64,000 bases of DNA from Celoporthe dispersa (lineage: Eukaryota > Ascomycota > Sordariomycetes > Diaporthales > Cryphonectriaceae), in the NCBI GenBank assembly GCA_016584495.1, contig WAID01000009.1:2232001-2296000 (forward strand). The letters run 5' to 3'. The notes below the pieces were generated by a model, which was not told the DNA's origin, did not search any database, and saw nothing but the letters and a program-made list of their open reading frames with translations. Positions 38,282 through 48,964 of the stretch are shown here, one piece after another. Both the position numbers and the translations under genes were made by a program. Each line of letters starts with the position of its first letter. The stretch's first letter is position 1.

Positions 38282-39679
38282 ACAGTTTGCAGATCGACCG
38301 GTACCCTTGAGATCCAATCGGAGAGGTCCAATCTGAGATACCGCTAAGATCATGGTTATTTCTTCATTCCAGAGGAAGAAGAAGGAAAAAAAACAAGACA
38401 TGGGAAATGAGGTGTGTGTGGGCGTGCGCGTGTGTGGCAAGATAACGTTTTGACGTGGTGGTGAAAGTGTTCGCAAGCACCTTGATAAGAAGAGCCCATC
38501 CCTCATCTCGGAATATTTCCACGATGCTATAGTACAATCGGGAGCACGCGACACATGCACACCCATACGAGGTGACGGGGGCGGAGGAGGATACGGAGAA
38601 CACGTAAAATCGACGGATCTCGGATGGCTGCCCACACACAGCATACCCACCATAGTGCATACTATGTAGGGTACTGCAGGCTTGGGGGAATTCGGGGAGG
38701 GGGAGCCTCTGAGGCTTGCTTGCTGCTAAAATAGGACCGCGCCGTCACCACCACGCTTATCGAGCTGCGAGGGAATTGCCATCTTGCCATGGTAGTAGCA
38801 GTAAGTAGTACTTGCCCTAGTATACATAGTAGTGGTACAAGGTACAATGGAAGGTGCACCCTAGCATGTGCAACGGTACGGTAGGTAGGCGTGGTATCCC
38901 TGGAGGACCTGCAAGCCTGGTGCCCTGGTCCCTGTCACCGCAGGCAGTCTCGATTTCCAAGAAAACCAAGAACACGAGCAAGAGCCAAGATGCATGCAAA
39001 CAAACCTGACAGCCAAATCAACCGCTGTGATTCGTCTTGGTCAAGCCAATTCGGCAAGAGGGCTCATCTCAGCCTGTAGCCACCAGGTCTTTCTCCTCCT
39101 GTCGCCCTGCTTGAAACATATCAATTGTTACCAGGAGCTGCAGCATTCCTCAAGGGCCCCCCGTTCCCTCACCACGTACCACGCTCATCGCCGCCCACCA
39201 CCACCAACCACCACCGACCGCCTACCCAGCTGGGAGTCGACGTTCCCTCGTTCGTTTGTCAGTCGGAAACGGCATCTGGCAGCCTGTCATCAGCCCTAAA
39301 GAACGCCTGTCATCCATCAAATGCCATGCCATATCCGTCGTCCGCCACAGGCTAATAATTCCTCGACACCACTTCCAATTCGTTTGTTCGCTCGCTCGCT
39401 ACCAGCAACAGCACACACACCACAGCCGACGCCGGGCCCCCATCGGTCAGGTCGCTCACTCTCTTACCACAATTTACTAATCCCCCTTGCCCCCCGGCTC
39501 CGAGCAACTCGTCGTCTTTCGTCCTCTTTCTGAACCTGGTACCGGCCTGCAGCTCTTCTTTTCTCCACATGTCTCTGGCAGCCTGACCTCTCTTTCCTCC
39601 TCTCGCTCGTCTCTCCTTCGCCCGCTCCCAAGGAACGCAGGCTGTTGCTGTCTCGCCCCGAGGCACCCGCGGAAGGATC

Positions 39680-42600
39680 ATGGATCCCACCGCGACTCCT
39701 CGAGATGGCACGACAGGCGCGCTGCACGAGACTGGCTTAGGCTCTCCTGCTGGCGCTGATGCTGCAGCAAACGACAGAGCCAACGCGCCCCAATCCCCGG
39801 TCCGGACCCAGTGCCATTTGCAAGCACCACAGTCGCAACCTGCCCAATCCGTACAGGCGCAGGAGCGAGAAAGAGAAGAACAAGAAGAGGCAGAAGCACA
39901 AACAAAAATACAGACACAGACACAGGCACAGGCACAGACAGAAGAAGCACAGGCACGGATACAGACACAGGCACCGACACGAGCCACGGATGAAAACGAC
40001 CCTGCAGGTACCGCCCATGCATTTCCTCCTACAGAGGGTTCCGGGCCACCAAGCGAGAATGCATCTCTCGCTATAGACAAGGGTGCTGGCCAGGACATAC
40101 TCCAGCAGCCCATGGCCGCAGACTCTGTCGCCTCCACAATCGAGGCCCTACAACAACGGCTCCATCTCGAACAGGACGGCCTCGCCAGCCCGAGACACGA
40201 ACTCGAACTGATCCCAGAAGACCAGCCCATCTCCTCCCCCCACTCCGCCGGCTCGGAGGTCACTCCCCTCCTGCCCCCAAACTCGATCCTGACCAGCAGC
40301 GGCTCTCATTCCAATCGTGCCTCCGCCACGTCGACCCCTGACACGGGCATCCAGCGCCCTTCCGCGCTGCGTCTCGTGGCACATCCTCTCCGTCTCGCCC
40401 GTCCACGCGATCACCCATCACCCCGACCTCCCCCGTCGAGCCCTCACTATCGCCCACCATCATCCGCACTGCCTCGACCAACTCCGTCCTCCGTCATCCT
40501 GCCCCTGACATCAACGCCCGGTCAGGCTCCTACACAAGCAACATTGCCGCCCTCGAGGCCACCGCTGAGCGCTTTTCTATGACCAGCAGCATAGAGGATG
40601 CCATCAGGGACGCCCACAACGAACTAAAGCGCAGCGACAGCCGCCGCTCGTCCATCCTTGCCGCAAGCGTCCGGAGCGCCGGCGACCACACCACCGACGG
40701 GCCCCAGGTGCTGTCACAGAGCTCGATTGTCGGCCTGAACAACGCAGCACGAACGGGCGGCTACTCTCCGGGTGGTTACATCATGAGTCCGACACAGTCC
40801 CTGACGGGATGTCTGAGGAGCGGGAGCAAGAGCAGCGGGCCCCTGTCGAGAGCGAACAGCACCAGGAGCAAACCTGAAACCATCGACGGGGAGGCATTTC
40901 CCAATCTGTCTTCCGGCTCCTTCATGTCAAGAGACGGTCCAGGAAAGGGTTCTACGCGAAGCGTGCGCAGCGTGCGCAGCGTACACAGTACCCAGAGCGT
41001 CCACAGCAATCGCTCTGGTCCGCTCTCCCTCGCTGAGATCGCCGAGATGGAGCCTCCGGCCACTCTGACGCTAGATGCCATGGACGAGGCCGACCGGACG
41101 GCCCCTAAGCTGGAGGACCTGGGCGACGATGAACACACGATACTGGCAAGGGCTCATCAGGATGTCGACCCTCACGCCACCGACATCCACGTTGCTGAGG
41201 CATCGACACAACGACCTGGTAACAACGCCCACGAGGAGACGCCTATGTTGGATCAATATGCGGGTGACTCGTATTGGGATAACCATGGGGATGTGGACGT
41301 GCAGCTTCGCAATCCCGCCAACCCGCCCCCAGCTCGCGCCCGTGACGAGTATGAGCCTCCAGCCGACTACCGCCAGCACGAGCACGGGGCATATGGAACT
41401 CCTGACACTGTCGACGAGGATAATGTCTTTGCCGACTTCGATGGAATGCACTGCGACCCTGATTCGGTGGCCGAGAATTTCCCCATTCAACAACAAGAAG
41501 ACGAGTATCCCCAGCCGAGACCACAGCCAGTGCAGGGGGAGAACCACGACGGCTCGGCCCCAGTCTTACTTCGACCCCGAGACAAACCAGCAGATGCTCT
41601 ACTATCCTGCCCGCGTCCCAGCTATGCTGAACCTGCCGCCGAAGCTGGGCAAGGGCATGAAAGCTGCGCAGGCGGCCAGGACCGCGCGCAGGAGCCAGGT
41701 GTTGAGCCAGATGCCCAAGACTGCGCGAGAGAGCAGATTCTGGCTGCCTGACCCGCTCGAGAAGGAAGGTCCGACTGACCTGCTGGGAGTCGATCTGACA
41801 CCGAGCTCAGGGAACCTGATGGGCGACGATATCACGCCGAGCTCAGCACACTCCAGCTCTCGCGAGTTTGGTCGGGAGTATGCACTGGCTGCCCTCGAGG
41901 GCCCAGAGATGGTGTCGCACGAGAAGTCCCCATCAGATTCGCCAGATTTGCATAACCTGCGGCGCCCGGCCAAGCTCGGGGGGTCCGCCGCGCGCCAGTC
42001 TCGGATGAACCTCACAAACCTGCCACCCCAGCTGCGCGCCAGCGTCTTTTTTGACCTGCCCGCCGAGTCTCCCAAGCTCGAGGTCAAGAATGGTTCCGCG
42101 ATGGCTACACTAGATAGCATCCTGGACGCGGCCGCCTCAGCGCCCGTCAATGCTTTTACAGACCACGCTTTCGCGGGCCATCTTGGCTCAGAGGTGTATG
42201 GCCATGAGAAGAGAAAGAGCAGCCGCAAGAGCCAGCTCATACCACCCGAGGCTGTCGCCAATGCGAAGGGGCACAGGCTGTCCAAGAGCGCCTCGACCAC
42301 GCTCGCCGTGCCGGATACCGAGAAGCGCAGATCGGTCTGGTCCCTGCTGCCCGGTCGCGGCAAGTCTAGGAGCAGCGTCAACCTGCTCAACGCGCAAGAT
42401 GAAGACGCCCGCTCGAGACTGTCGGCTCCCGTCGGCGATGAGGACTCGCAGTCAGACGTAGACGAGCACTCGGCTCTCGCGCCTGACGACGACGAGAGGG
42501 GTTCTAGATCCAGCTCCGAAGACAGAGAGCAGGTATACACAGGCCCTCCGACAACGCTGCTAGCCGAGCTCCAGATGCGCAAGCAACAGCACAAGAATCG

Positions 42601-44118
42601 CACGCGCAACCCCCCTGCACCAGGGCAACGGACTGCACAGCACGCTCCTGGAGCTCGACGCCGTGGCGCAGATGGAGGCCAGGCAGCGGAAGAAGAAGAA
42701 AGTGAACCTGGCCTGGGCTGCGGATCACTCTGACGCGGACAGCGACGACGAGGACGACGAGGATATACCGCTGGGCCTGTTGGCTGCCAAGAAGCAGCTT
42801 GGTCCTGAGGCGACCGACCGCGATATGGCCATCGCCGCACAGGAGATGAGCCGGCCCTTGGGCTTGATGGAAAGACGAGATATAGACGACAACGAGCCAT
42901 TGTCTCGGAGGCGGGACAGACTGCAGGGCAAGCCAGTGCCGGTCAGCATGTACCTCCAGCCCACCGGCAATGCCACCAGACTCTCGGTGATGCCTGGCAA
43001 CAACAACAACAAGGAGCCGATAAGCCCCCTTCGTATGGTGCGTCCGGTGAGTGCTTCGGCCAGCACCACTGGTGGCCAAGACGACATGGAAGGGGGAGGT
43101 CGAAGGCGAGACCCTCGGCGACCGCATGAGGAGACTGCGGGGCGAGGACCAAGAGAACCCCTGCCGAGGGCCAGGCGTGTCAGCACGGCCTTCTCCGAGG
43201 AGCTGCTCGGCGAGTGGGGCTTCGACGAGGAAGCCGAGAAGAAGAAGAAGGAGGAGGAAGCCAAGAAGAACGCAGCCCCACCTGCCGAGGAGGAAGAAAC
43301 ACTCGGGCAGCGCCGCCGCCGCCTACAAGCGGAGCGTGAGGCTCGTGAGAAGGAGATGGGCATCCGTGTCGTGTCGGGCGGCAGCCAAAAGGAGACCGTG
43401 TCCCGGCGCCTCAGCCTGGCCGGCGTGCTCGGCGCAAACCCACTCGAGGGGCCTCAGGGCAGGATGGACCCTCGCGAGGTCGAGCGTCGACGCAAGGAGG
43501 AGGAGGGCGCACGCGCTGCTCGCGAGCAAGAGGCCAAGATGCGGGCGTTCCGGTCCCAGATGCCCACAGACCTGAGCGACCCCCGCGCCGGCGTCGTTCA
43601 GCCTGGTGGATACCAGAACGGCAGGTTCAACGACAACATGGGCGGTCTGGGCGGTCCGGGACAATCAATGAGCCGTCACCAGCTCCGCGCCAGCATGAGC
43701 ATCGGACAGCTGGGACAGTACAGCCAAGGCGCCCGGGCGGTGAGCGGCACGAACCTGATCGGCGCGGCTGGCAACTACAGCAACGCGAACAGCGGCGGCA
43801 CGAACGGCCTGAATCCCGTCTTTGCCAACCCCAGCCCCTTCGGCAGCGGTTACAGTGGGGGGTTCATGCAGCAGCCGCAGTACCAGCAGGCTAGTCCCTT
43901 CATCAACGGCAGTCTGCTGGGCCAGGGGAGGTTATGGGGCCTTTGGCGGAGGCATCGGCGCGGCAGGCGGGTACGCGGCGAACCAGACCGCGTACGGGGC
44001 CGGGGTAGGTTTCCACAGCGGGATGCCTACCAGCTATGGCGTGCAGGCCGGCGGGATGCCCATGGTGGGCGGGCAGCAGACAGATCGTGTGGAGAGGTGG
44101 AGGCAGGGCATCCGATGA
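39680..44118 (+). CDS. Large low-complexity fungal protein (six frame breaks)
   Basis: I do not recognise the family. A single exon from ATG 39680 to the TGA at 44116-44118, 1,478 residues after six one-base corrections. The net change makes the length divisible by three. Breaks: C run near 40357-40359 (one short), 41558-41561 (one extra), 42610-42615 (one extra), 43092-43096 (one extra), 43158-43161 (one short), 43925-43928 (one extra). The N-terminus has a Gln/Glu/Thr hexanucleotide-repeat segment (about residues 74-105). Ser-rich regions include SVRSVRSVHSTQSVHSNRSG. The best ordered block follows FDPETNQQMLYYPARVP and contains LPPKLGKGMKAAQAARTARR and SRFWLPDPLE. Lys/Glu coiled-coil-like segments come next (EEAEKKKKEEEAKK and QRRRRLQAEREAREKEMG), then an Asn/Gly/Gln-rich tail. 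Probably a cytoplasmic scaffold; this is inference only. Confidence 0.75.
39899..39985 (+). repeat. Coding hexanucleotide repeat (ACAGGC / ACAGAC type)
   Basis: Imperfect repeats of ACAGAC, ACAGGC and ACAGAA in the 5' part of the large gene encode a Gln/Thr/Ala-rich segment such as QTQTQAQAQTEEAQ. Prone to length variation. Confidence 0.8.
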
Positions 44119-44737
44119 ACGAAGTAAGGTGCAGACGGACGATGACAGAGGCAGGGACAAATGACCGGACCACTCCAGCCCCTGGTCAGGCGTTCAGGAT
44201 ATAATCTTTTCTTGTTTGTTTCTTTTGTTCGTTCAGAGGGACATCACACTGCAGCACGGGACAAACGGGTTGGGGAGCCAGGGGAAAGAAGGCGTGACAT
44301 ATTGGCACAAGGCGTGTGGGTCGGCATGGGATGGGATGGGATCGCAAGGCATACGAGCGCTGTTGTTGTTGCTGTTGAGACTTGCATTGCGAGGGCGTCC
44401 GAGTGCCCAATCAGGGATTTCATATACAGACAGATACAGGTTTCAAGATTTAATTATTGTTGGAGAGATATCTCTCTCTCTCTGGCCAGCCTTTTTTTTT
44501 TTGGGGGGGGGGGGGGGTTAGTGAGAGAGAGAGAGAGAAAGAAAAGATAGGAGCTATTTACCACCTCAATGGAGGGCTTCATCCAGGAGTGCAGTGTAGT
44601 ATTGTGATGATCAACAAGAATAGTAATGATGCAGACAACCTTGCGCCAGGTTTACGACCTATCTATTTATCCAGAACAATGTCCCGACTGGTGAGTACAA
44701 AGAAGAAGAAGAAAAAGAAACAAACAGGGAGAGCTCA
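44119..44737. other. Intergenic, convergent 3' regions
   Basis: Between the stops of the large gene (+) and the phosphatase (-). It contains a striking T11-G15 block at 44492-44517 flanked by CT and GA dinucleotide runs. No gene seen. Confidence 0.6.
44466..44538. repeat. Compound simple repeat: CT run, T11, G15, GA run
   Basis: A CT run (about 44471-44482), T11 (44492-44502), G15 (44503-44517) and a GA run (44523-44536) follow one another within 75 bases. Such a block is a likely spot for length error and for non-B DNA. Confidence 0.85.
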
Positions 44738-45866
44738 TCACGCCGGCCTCGCCGCCAGGTCCGGCCTCTGTTCCCGTAACACCTCCTGGACCGTAGCCAA
44801 CAAAGTCCCATGCAGATGTGCAGGCGCAGCCAGGGATGCCATAGTTGGCAACCATCTTCCTGTCGGCCGTCAGGTCAATGTCGCGCCCATCCACGTCGCT
44901 CACCTTGCCGCCGACCTCCTCGAACAGCAACATGGCGCCGGCGTGGTCCCAGATTTTGGCCAGGCGGTCGCGCGACTTGTACACCCACCAGGTGCTGTTG
45001 CCGACGCCCAGGGCGAGGAGGACCCAGCGGAGGACCCAGGGGAGGAGGGTGCTGCCGGGATACTCGACGCCCAGGCGGCGGGCCACCTCTTGGTGGACGG
45101 CGGCCAGGCCTGACTTGTTGCGGGCGGTGGTGGAGAGGAGGCGGGGCTGGCGGGCGTGGCTGGGCAGACGCCTGAGGGGGCCGCCCGTGCCCGCGCCGTC
45201 GTTGTTGTGCAGGCCCCGGACGAAGGCGCCGTGGCCTCGTACGGCGAGGAGGATGCACCCTTCACCGGCCGGGTCGAGCGAGTCGTCCGAGGCAGGGTAG
45301 GCGACGGAGGCGGACAGGTTGGGACAGCCGACCACGGACAGGACCTGCTGCCCATCGCGCAGCAGGGCGACGTTGACGGCGTAGACGAGCCCCTGCACGA
45401 AGTTCTCGGTGCCGTCGATGGGATCAAAGACCCAGATGCGGCCGCCTTGGTCTGGGCGGCCTGTGCCGCACCAGTCGATCATCTGGCACATCTCCTCTGG
45501 GGATTCTGGGATCCTGACGACGGTGGTGGTGGCAGCATGCTGCAGGGTGGTCCAGACTCGGTCCAGCAGGGTCGGGTTGGCTCGCAGGGCGTCTGCCGAC
45601 TCCTCGCCCACAAACCTGTCGCCCGGGAAGGCGGCGTGGATTGTGCTCGTGAGGAGGGCCTGGATGGCGAAGTCGCCTACTGTGACCGGGGAGAGGTCAT
45701 CCTTGGAGACGACGCCCAGCCCGTCGCCTGTGCCGCCGCCGTCGTCGTCGCCGTCTTGCCTTGCCCCTCCGCGCTGTGCCTGGGCGAGGACGAGGCTGCT
45801 GAGCCCCGCGGCGGCCTGGACGGCGGCGATGGCGACCTCGAGCTCCTGTGCGTAGGGGGAATCCAT
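44738..45866 (-). CDS. Inositol monophosphatase / HAL2 (MET22)-type phosphatase (one frame break)
   Basis: Mg-dependent, lithium-sensitive-type phosphatase of the IMPase superfamily, closest in layout to 3'(2'),5'-bisphosphate nucleotidases that clear PAP in sulfur assimilation; inositol phosphate as substrate is also possible. A single exon from ATG 45866. Metal-site motifs are VGEESAD, the signature WVFDPIDGTENF and the second signature WDHAGAMLLFEEVGG. HAL2 proteins usually have DPIDGTKGF; the EN variant here leaves substrate open. The C-terminus is disturbed: with one G fewer in 44833-44835 the reading becomes NYGILAAPAHLHGTLLATV and ends at 44738, 375 residues. Uncorrected, the frame runs on to 44667 with an unrelated Leu/Cys-rich tail. 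It converges on the large gene. Confidence 0.87.
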
Positions 45867-46617
45867 ATGTTTTCTTTTTTCTTCTTTTTCTTTTGTCTTC
45901 CTTCCTTTCCTTCTTCTTCTTTCTTCGGTCTTGTTGATGAGCTGGCTGGCGCTGGCGTGTTGGGTATTGGTCTGTGGTCCCCTCTCTCTCATGACTCTTG
46001 CCTGGCTTTTTCTTTTGCTGTATTTTTATATAGAAACAACGCTAACCCTAATATGTAGAGGCTGGATGAATGTTGTTTTCGTAAACACAACACTGATCAC
46101 CAAAACCTTTTCTGCCTCTCATCTTCATTTTTGCTCATATAGCTGATGGTGATAATGATAATCTGGTGCTGGTCGCTAGACGATGGTCTGTCCAAGTATC
46201 CAGCTGAGACTCTCAATGACAAGCAGCAGTTCTGTCAGCATTACTTACTTACACGGTACAATCTGGAGACAAACATGAACCCAAGGCTAATAGATATTGT
46301 GTACCTACTTCTTAATACTTACTTGAGCACTTGTGTAAGTAGTAAGTAGTAAGAGCAGTGGTGTTTCCAAGGTATGCCAAGTTCAATTGTCCCTGGACGT
46401 TCTCCCGAGGTCCCTACTGACCTTACAAAGTATGCACACAGTCATCCATTTCCCATGCTGGCTTGGTATGTACTCCAAAAACTCCACAAGCGCATATGAC
46501 CAATGCACATAAATTCGGATGGATCAGTCCCTCCCCCTCCCCTCTTCTGTTCAGTTCCGCCTCGAGATATCATCTGAAAAACACGCGTATGTATCTCTCG
46601 GCTCAGGTCTCTTCACC
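45867..46617. other. Divergent intergenic region
   Basis: Between the phosphatase (-) and P450 (+) start codons. Pyrimidine-rich (45867-45925, leader of the phosphatase on the other strand as purine tract) and TAAGTAG-type repeats at 46336-46354. No gene seen; an in-frame upstream extension of the P450 to 46519 is judged non-coding. Confidence 0.6.
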
Positions 46618-48220
46618 ATGATATCCTCCTCTCTTGTTATCAAGGGCATACTCGTCCTGTTGATTATATATATCCTCTACACAGCCCTCTGGGAGCTCTT
46701 CTTCTCGCCGCTGCGCAGGATCCCAGGCCCTCCCGCCGCCCGCCTCACGAGGCTATGGTACTTCGCCCGCGTGGCCAAGGCCAACTTCCAGCATGAAAAC
46801 ACCACCCTGCACCACAAGTACGGCCCTCTCGTGCGCATCAGCCCGGACCATGTCAGCATCGACGACCCGGCCGCCATCAAGACCATCTACGGCATAGGCG
46901 CCAGGTTCCCCAAGTCTGACTGGTACCAGGGGTTCCGGGCACCCGGGAGGGGGTCACGACGCTGTTCTCGGAACAGGACATGAGGGTGCACTCGGAGAGC
47001 CGCAAGCAGTTCCAGGGCGTCTACAGCATGAGCTCGCTCGTGTCGTATGAGACCTTTGTCGACGGGTGCGCAGACCTGTTCGCCCAGAGGCTGGGCGAGA
47101 TGGCGGCGGGAGGCGCCCGGGGACGCCCTGTCGACATGGCGCACTGGTTCCAGGCGTACGCGTTCGACGTGATCGCGTGCATCACCTTTGGGGGCCGCTT
47201 CGGGTTCCTCGACGCGGGCGAGGACATCAGGGGCATGATGGCCCAGCTACACGACGTCGTGCGGTACTCGAGCCTGGCCGGCATCTTCCCCAAGGTCCAC
47301 CGGTGGATCTTTTACCCGTCGGCGAGGCTGGGCCTGTTCGGGTCGGCGGCGAAGGTGGCGCACATGGACTTTGTGAGGAGGCGCATGGCGGTCAGGGAGG
47401 AGGAGCGCAGGCTGGGCGGCGGCAAGGACAACAGGACACGCGCCGAGGGGGGCGGCGGCAGCAGCACGCCGAAGGACTTTATGGACAGGCTGTGGGACAG
47501 GCACGACGAGAACCCCGACAGGACGACCAGGCAGCACATCTTCATGGTCGGGCTGGCCAACATCACGGCGGGCTCCGACACCACCGCCTCGACGCTGTCA
47601 GGCCTGCTCTACCACCTGCTCGCCAGCCCGCGCGTGCTGGCCAGGCTCGAGGACGAGATCAGGCAGTTCACCGCCGGGGGGAAGCTCTCGGAGCGCCCGA
47701 CCTTTGACGAGACCCGCCAGATGCCCTACCTGGACGCGGTGGTCAGGGAGGCCCTCCGCCTGCATCCGGCCGTCGGCCTGCCGCTGTGGCGTGTGGTGCC
47801 CGAGGGCGGCGTGGAGATCGCGGGCCAGTTCCTGCCCGCCGGCACCAACGTCGGCGTCAACGCGTGGACGGCACACAGGAACGAGGAGGTCTGGGGCCGC
47901 GACGCGGAGGCGTTCAGGCCGGAGCGCTGGCTCGAGGCGCAGGCGGAGGCGGGCCGGGGGGCAGCAAGGCCAGGCTGCAGGCGATGGAGGCGTACTACCT
48001 ACCCTTTGGCCTCGGGTCGAGGACGTGTATCGGGAGGCACATCAGCATCCTGGAGATCTCCAAGCTGGTGCCGCGGCTGCTGAGGGACTTTGCGTTCGAG
48101 CTGGCCAGGCCGGGCGAGGAGATGCAGTGCGAGGACTTTTGGTTTGTGCTGCCCAAGTCTCTGTCGGTACGGGTTACGAGGAGGGTGAGCGAGGCGGCCT
48201 CGGGTACGGAGGAGGTCTGA
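46618..48220 (+). CDS. Cytochrome P450 monooxygenase (two frame breaks)
   Basis: ER-anchored haem-thiolate monooxygenase; the N-terminal half resembles fungal pisatin-demethylase/benzoate-hydroxylase-like P450s, but the substrate is unknown. A single exon, 534 residues. The membrane anchor (IKGILVLLIIYILYTALWEL) is followed by IPGPPAAR, the I-helix AGSDTTAS, the ExxR motif EALRLHP, FRPERW, and the haem loop FGLGSRTCIGRH with ligand C471. Break 1: three G at 46937-46939 should be four, joining QGFRG to TREGVTTLFSEQD. Break 2: six G at 47956-47961 should be seven, joining EAQAEAGRG to GSKARLQAMEAYYLPFG. No other biosynthetic gene lies nearby, so it is a stand-alone P450. All catalytic elements are present after correction. 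Confidence 0.92.
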
Positions 48221-48964
48221 TTGTGTAGCAGGAATGGCTATTATGAGCAATCGTTTGGGTAGAGAATCTTGTCAGCCTTATTGCCCGGGAGCGTGGCAGA
48301 TAGGTCCATCATCCAGATTGGTCCTGATGGCTGCATTGTAGCAGCAGATGATCGTATAAGGTATTTCCACATTGCTGCTTTACACGATAGCAAGAGAGAG
48401 AGGGAAGGAGGGAGGGAGGGAGGGAGAGAGAGATGTAAACAATATATTTTTTTGGCTGACAAAAAAAAAAAAAAAGGCATGAGGTCTGTGGATATGATGT
48501 AATGTGTGGTGTGCGCAGAGAAAGTAAAGTGAGGCTATTCTGAAGCTATACTGAGGTGGTATTTTAGGTGCTGTGGACCCCCGCCATGGCAGGTTGAGAA
48601 CGAGCTGCTGTGTAGAGTCAGGCCATGTGTGGGGCCCCAGCTGAGGACCCTCTAAAAAAGACCCGTGCCGATAAGCGGAGAGAGAGACAGAGAGCAGGCC
48701 TGCCACTAACCCACCCCCAGCTTAATGGCTGGTCTGACGCACCCACAGCACAGCAACACGAGCAACCACGGTTGGAGTAGGATTTGGAGAAACCACCCTG
48801 CTGCACCACACATCAACAACCTCGACGCGAGATTTTTTTCTTCTTGTTTTCTTTTCTCTTTGTCGAGCTTCTCTTCTTTTTTTGTCTCTTCACCCACCCC
48901 TACAGCTTCCCCAGAGCTCCTCCTGCTTCTTTCCCACGACGACATCACCAGCAGTCCAGCCAAG
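48221..48964. other. Intergenic; promoter of aspartate aminotransferase
   Basis: No gene seen. GGAGG and GA repeats at 48392-48432 and an A run at 48461-48475. The last 130 bases are pyrimidine-rich leader of the aminotransferase. Confidence 0.6.
48392..48432. repeat. Purine-rich GA / GGGA repeat
   Basis: GA dinucleotides followed by tandem GGGA units on the plus strand, in the P450 3' flank; a possible triplex- or quadruplex-forming tract. Confidence 0.8.

Larger units (their letters stand above)
34208..39679. other. Large divergent intergenic region, 5.5 kb
   Basis: The longest gene-poor stretch of the window, between the LisH gene (-) and the low-complexity gene (+). No open frame over 160 codons and nothing recognisable. 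It holds AC/GT repeats at 34540-34560 and 34640-34675, a CAG run at about 35754-35772, CA repeats near 36150-36166, a T16-type run at 37269-37284, GA runs at 37603-37630, and GTAC-rich palindromes around 38228-38280 and 38800-38850. A long regulated promoter, an unrecognised non-coding RNA, or old decayed repeats are all possible. Confidence 0.5.

Noticed and set aside
46042..46051. CTAACCCTAA, resembling the fungal telomere repeat
   Set aside because: Less than two units, surrounded by ordinary intergenic sequence; expected by chance in 64 kb.
46519..46617. N-terminal extension of the P450 from an upstream ATG
   Set aside because: The extension would place 33 polar residues before the membrane anchor; the ATG at 46618 directly before the anchor fits the family better.
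44738..48220. Possible biosynthetic cluster around the P450
   Set aside because: The neighbours are a phosphatase and a mitochondrial aminotransferase; there is no synthase, no pathway regulator and no tailoring partner.
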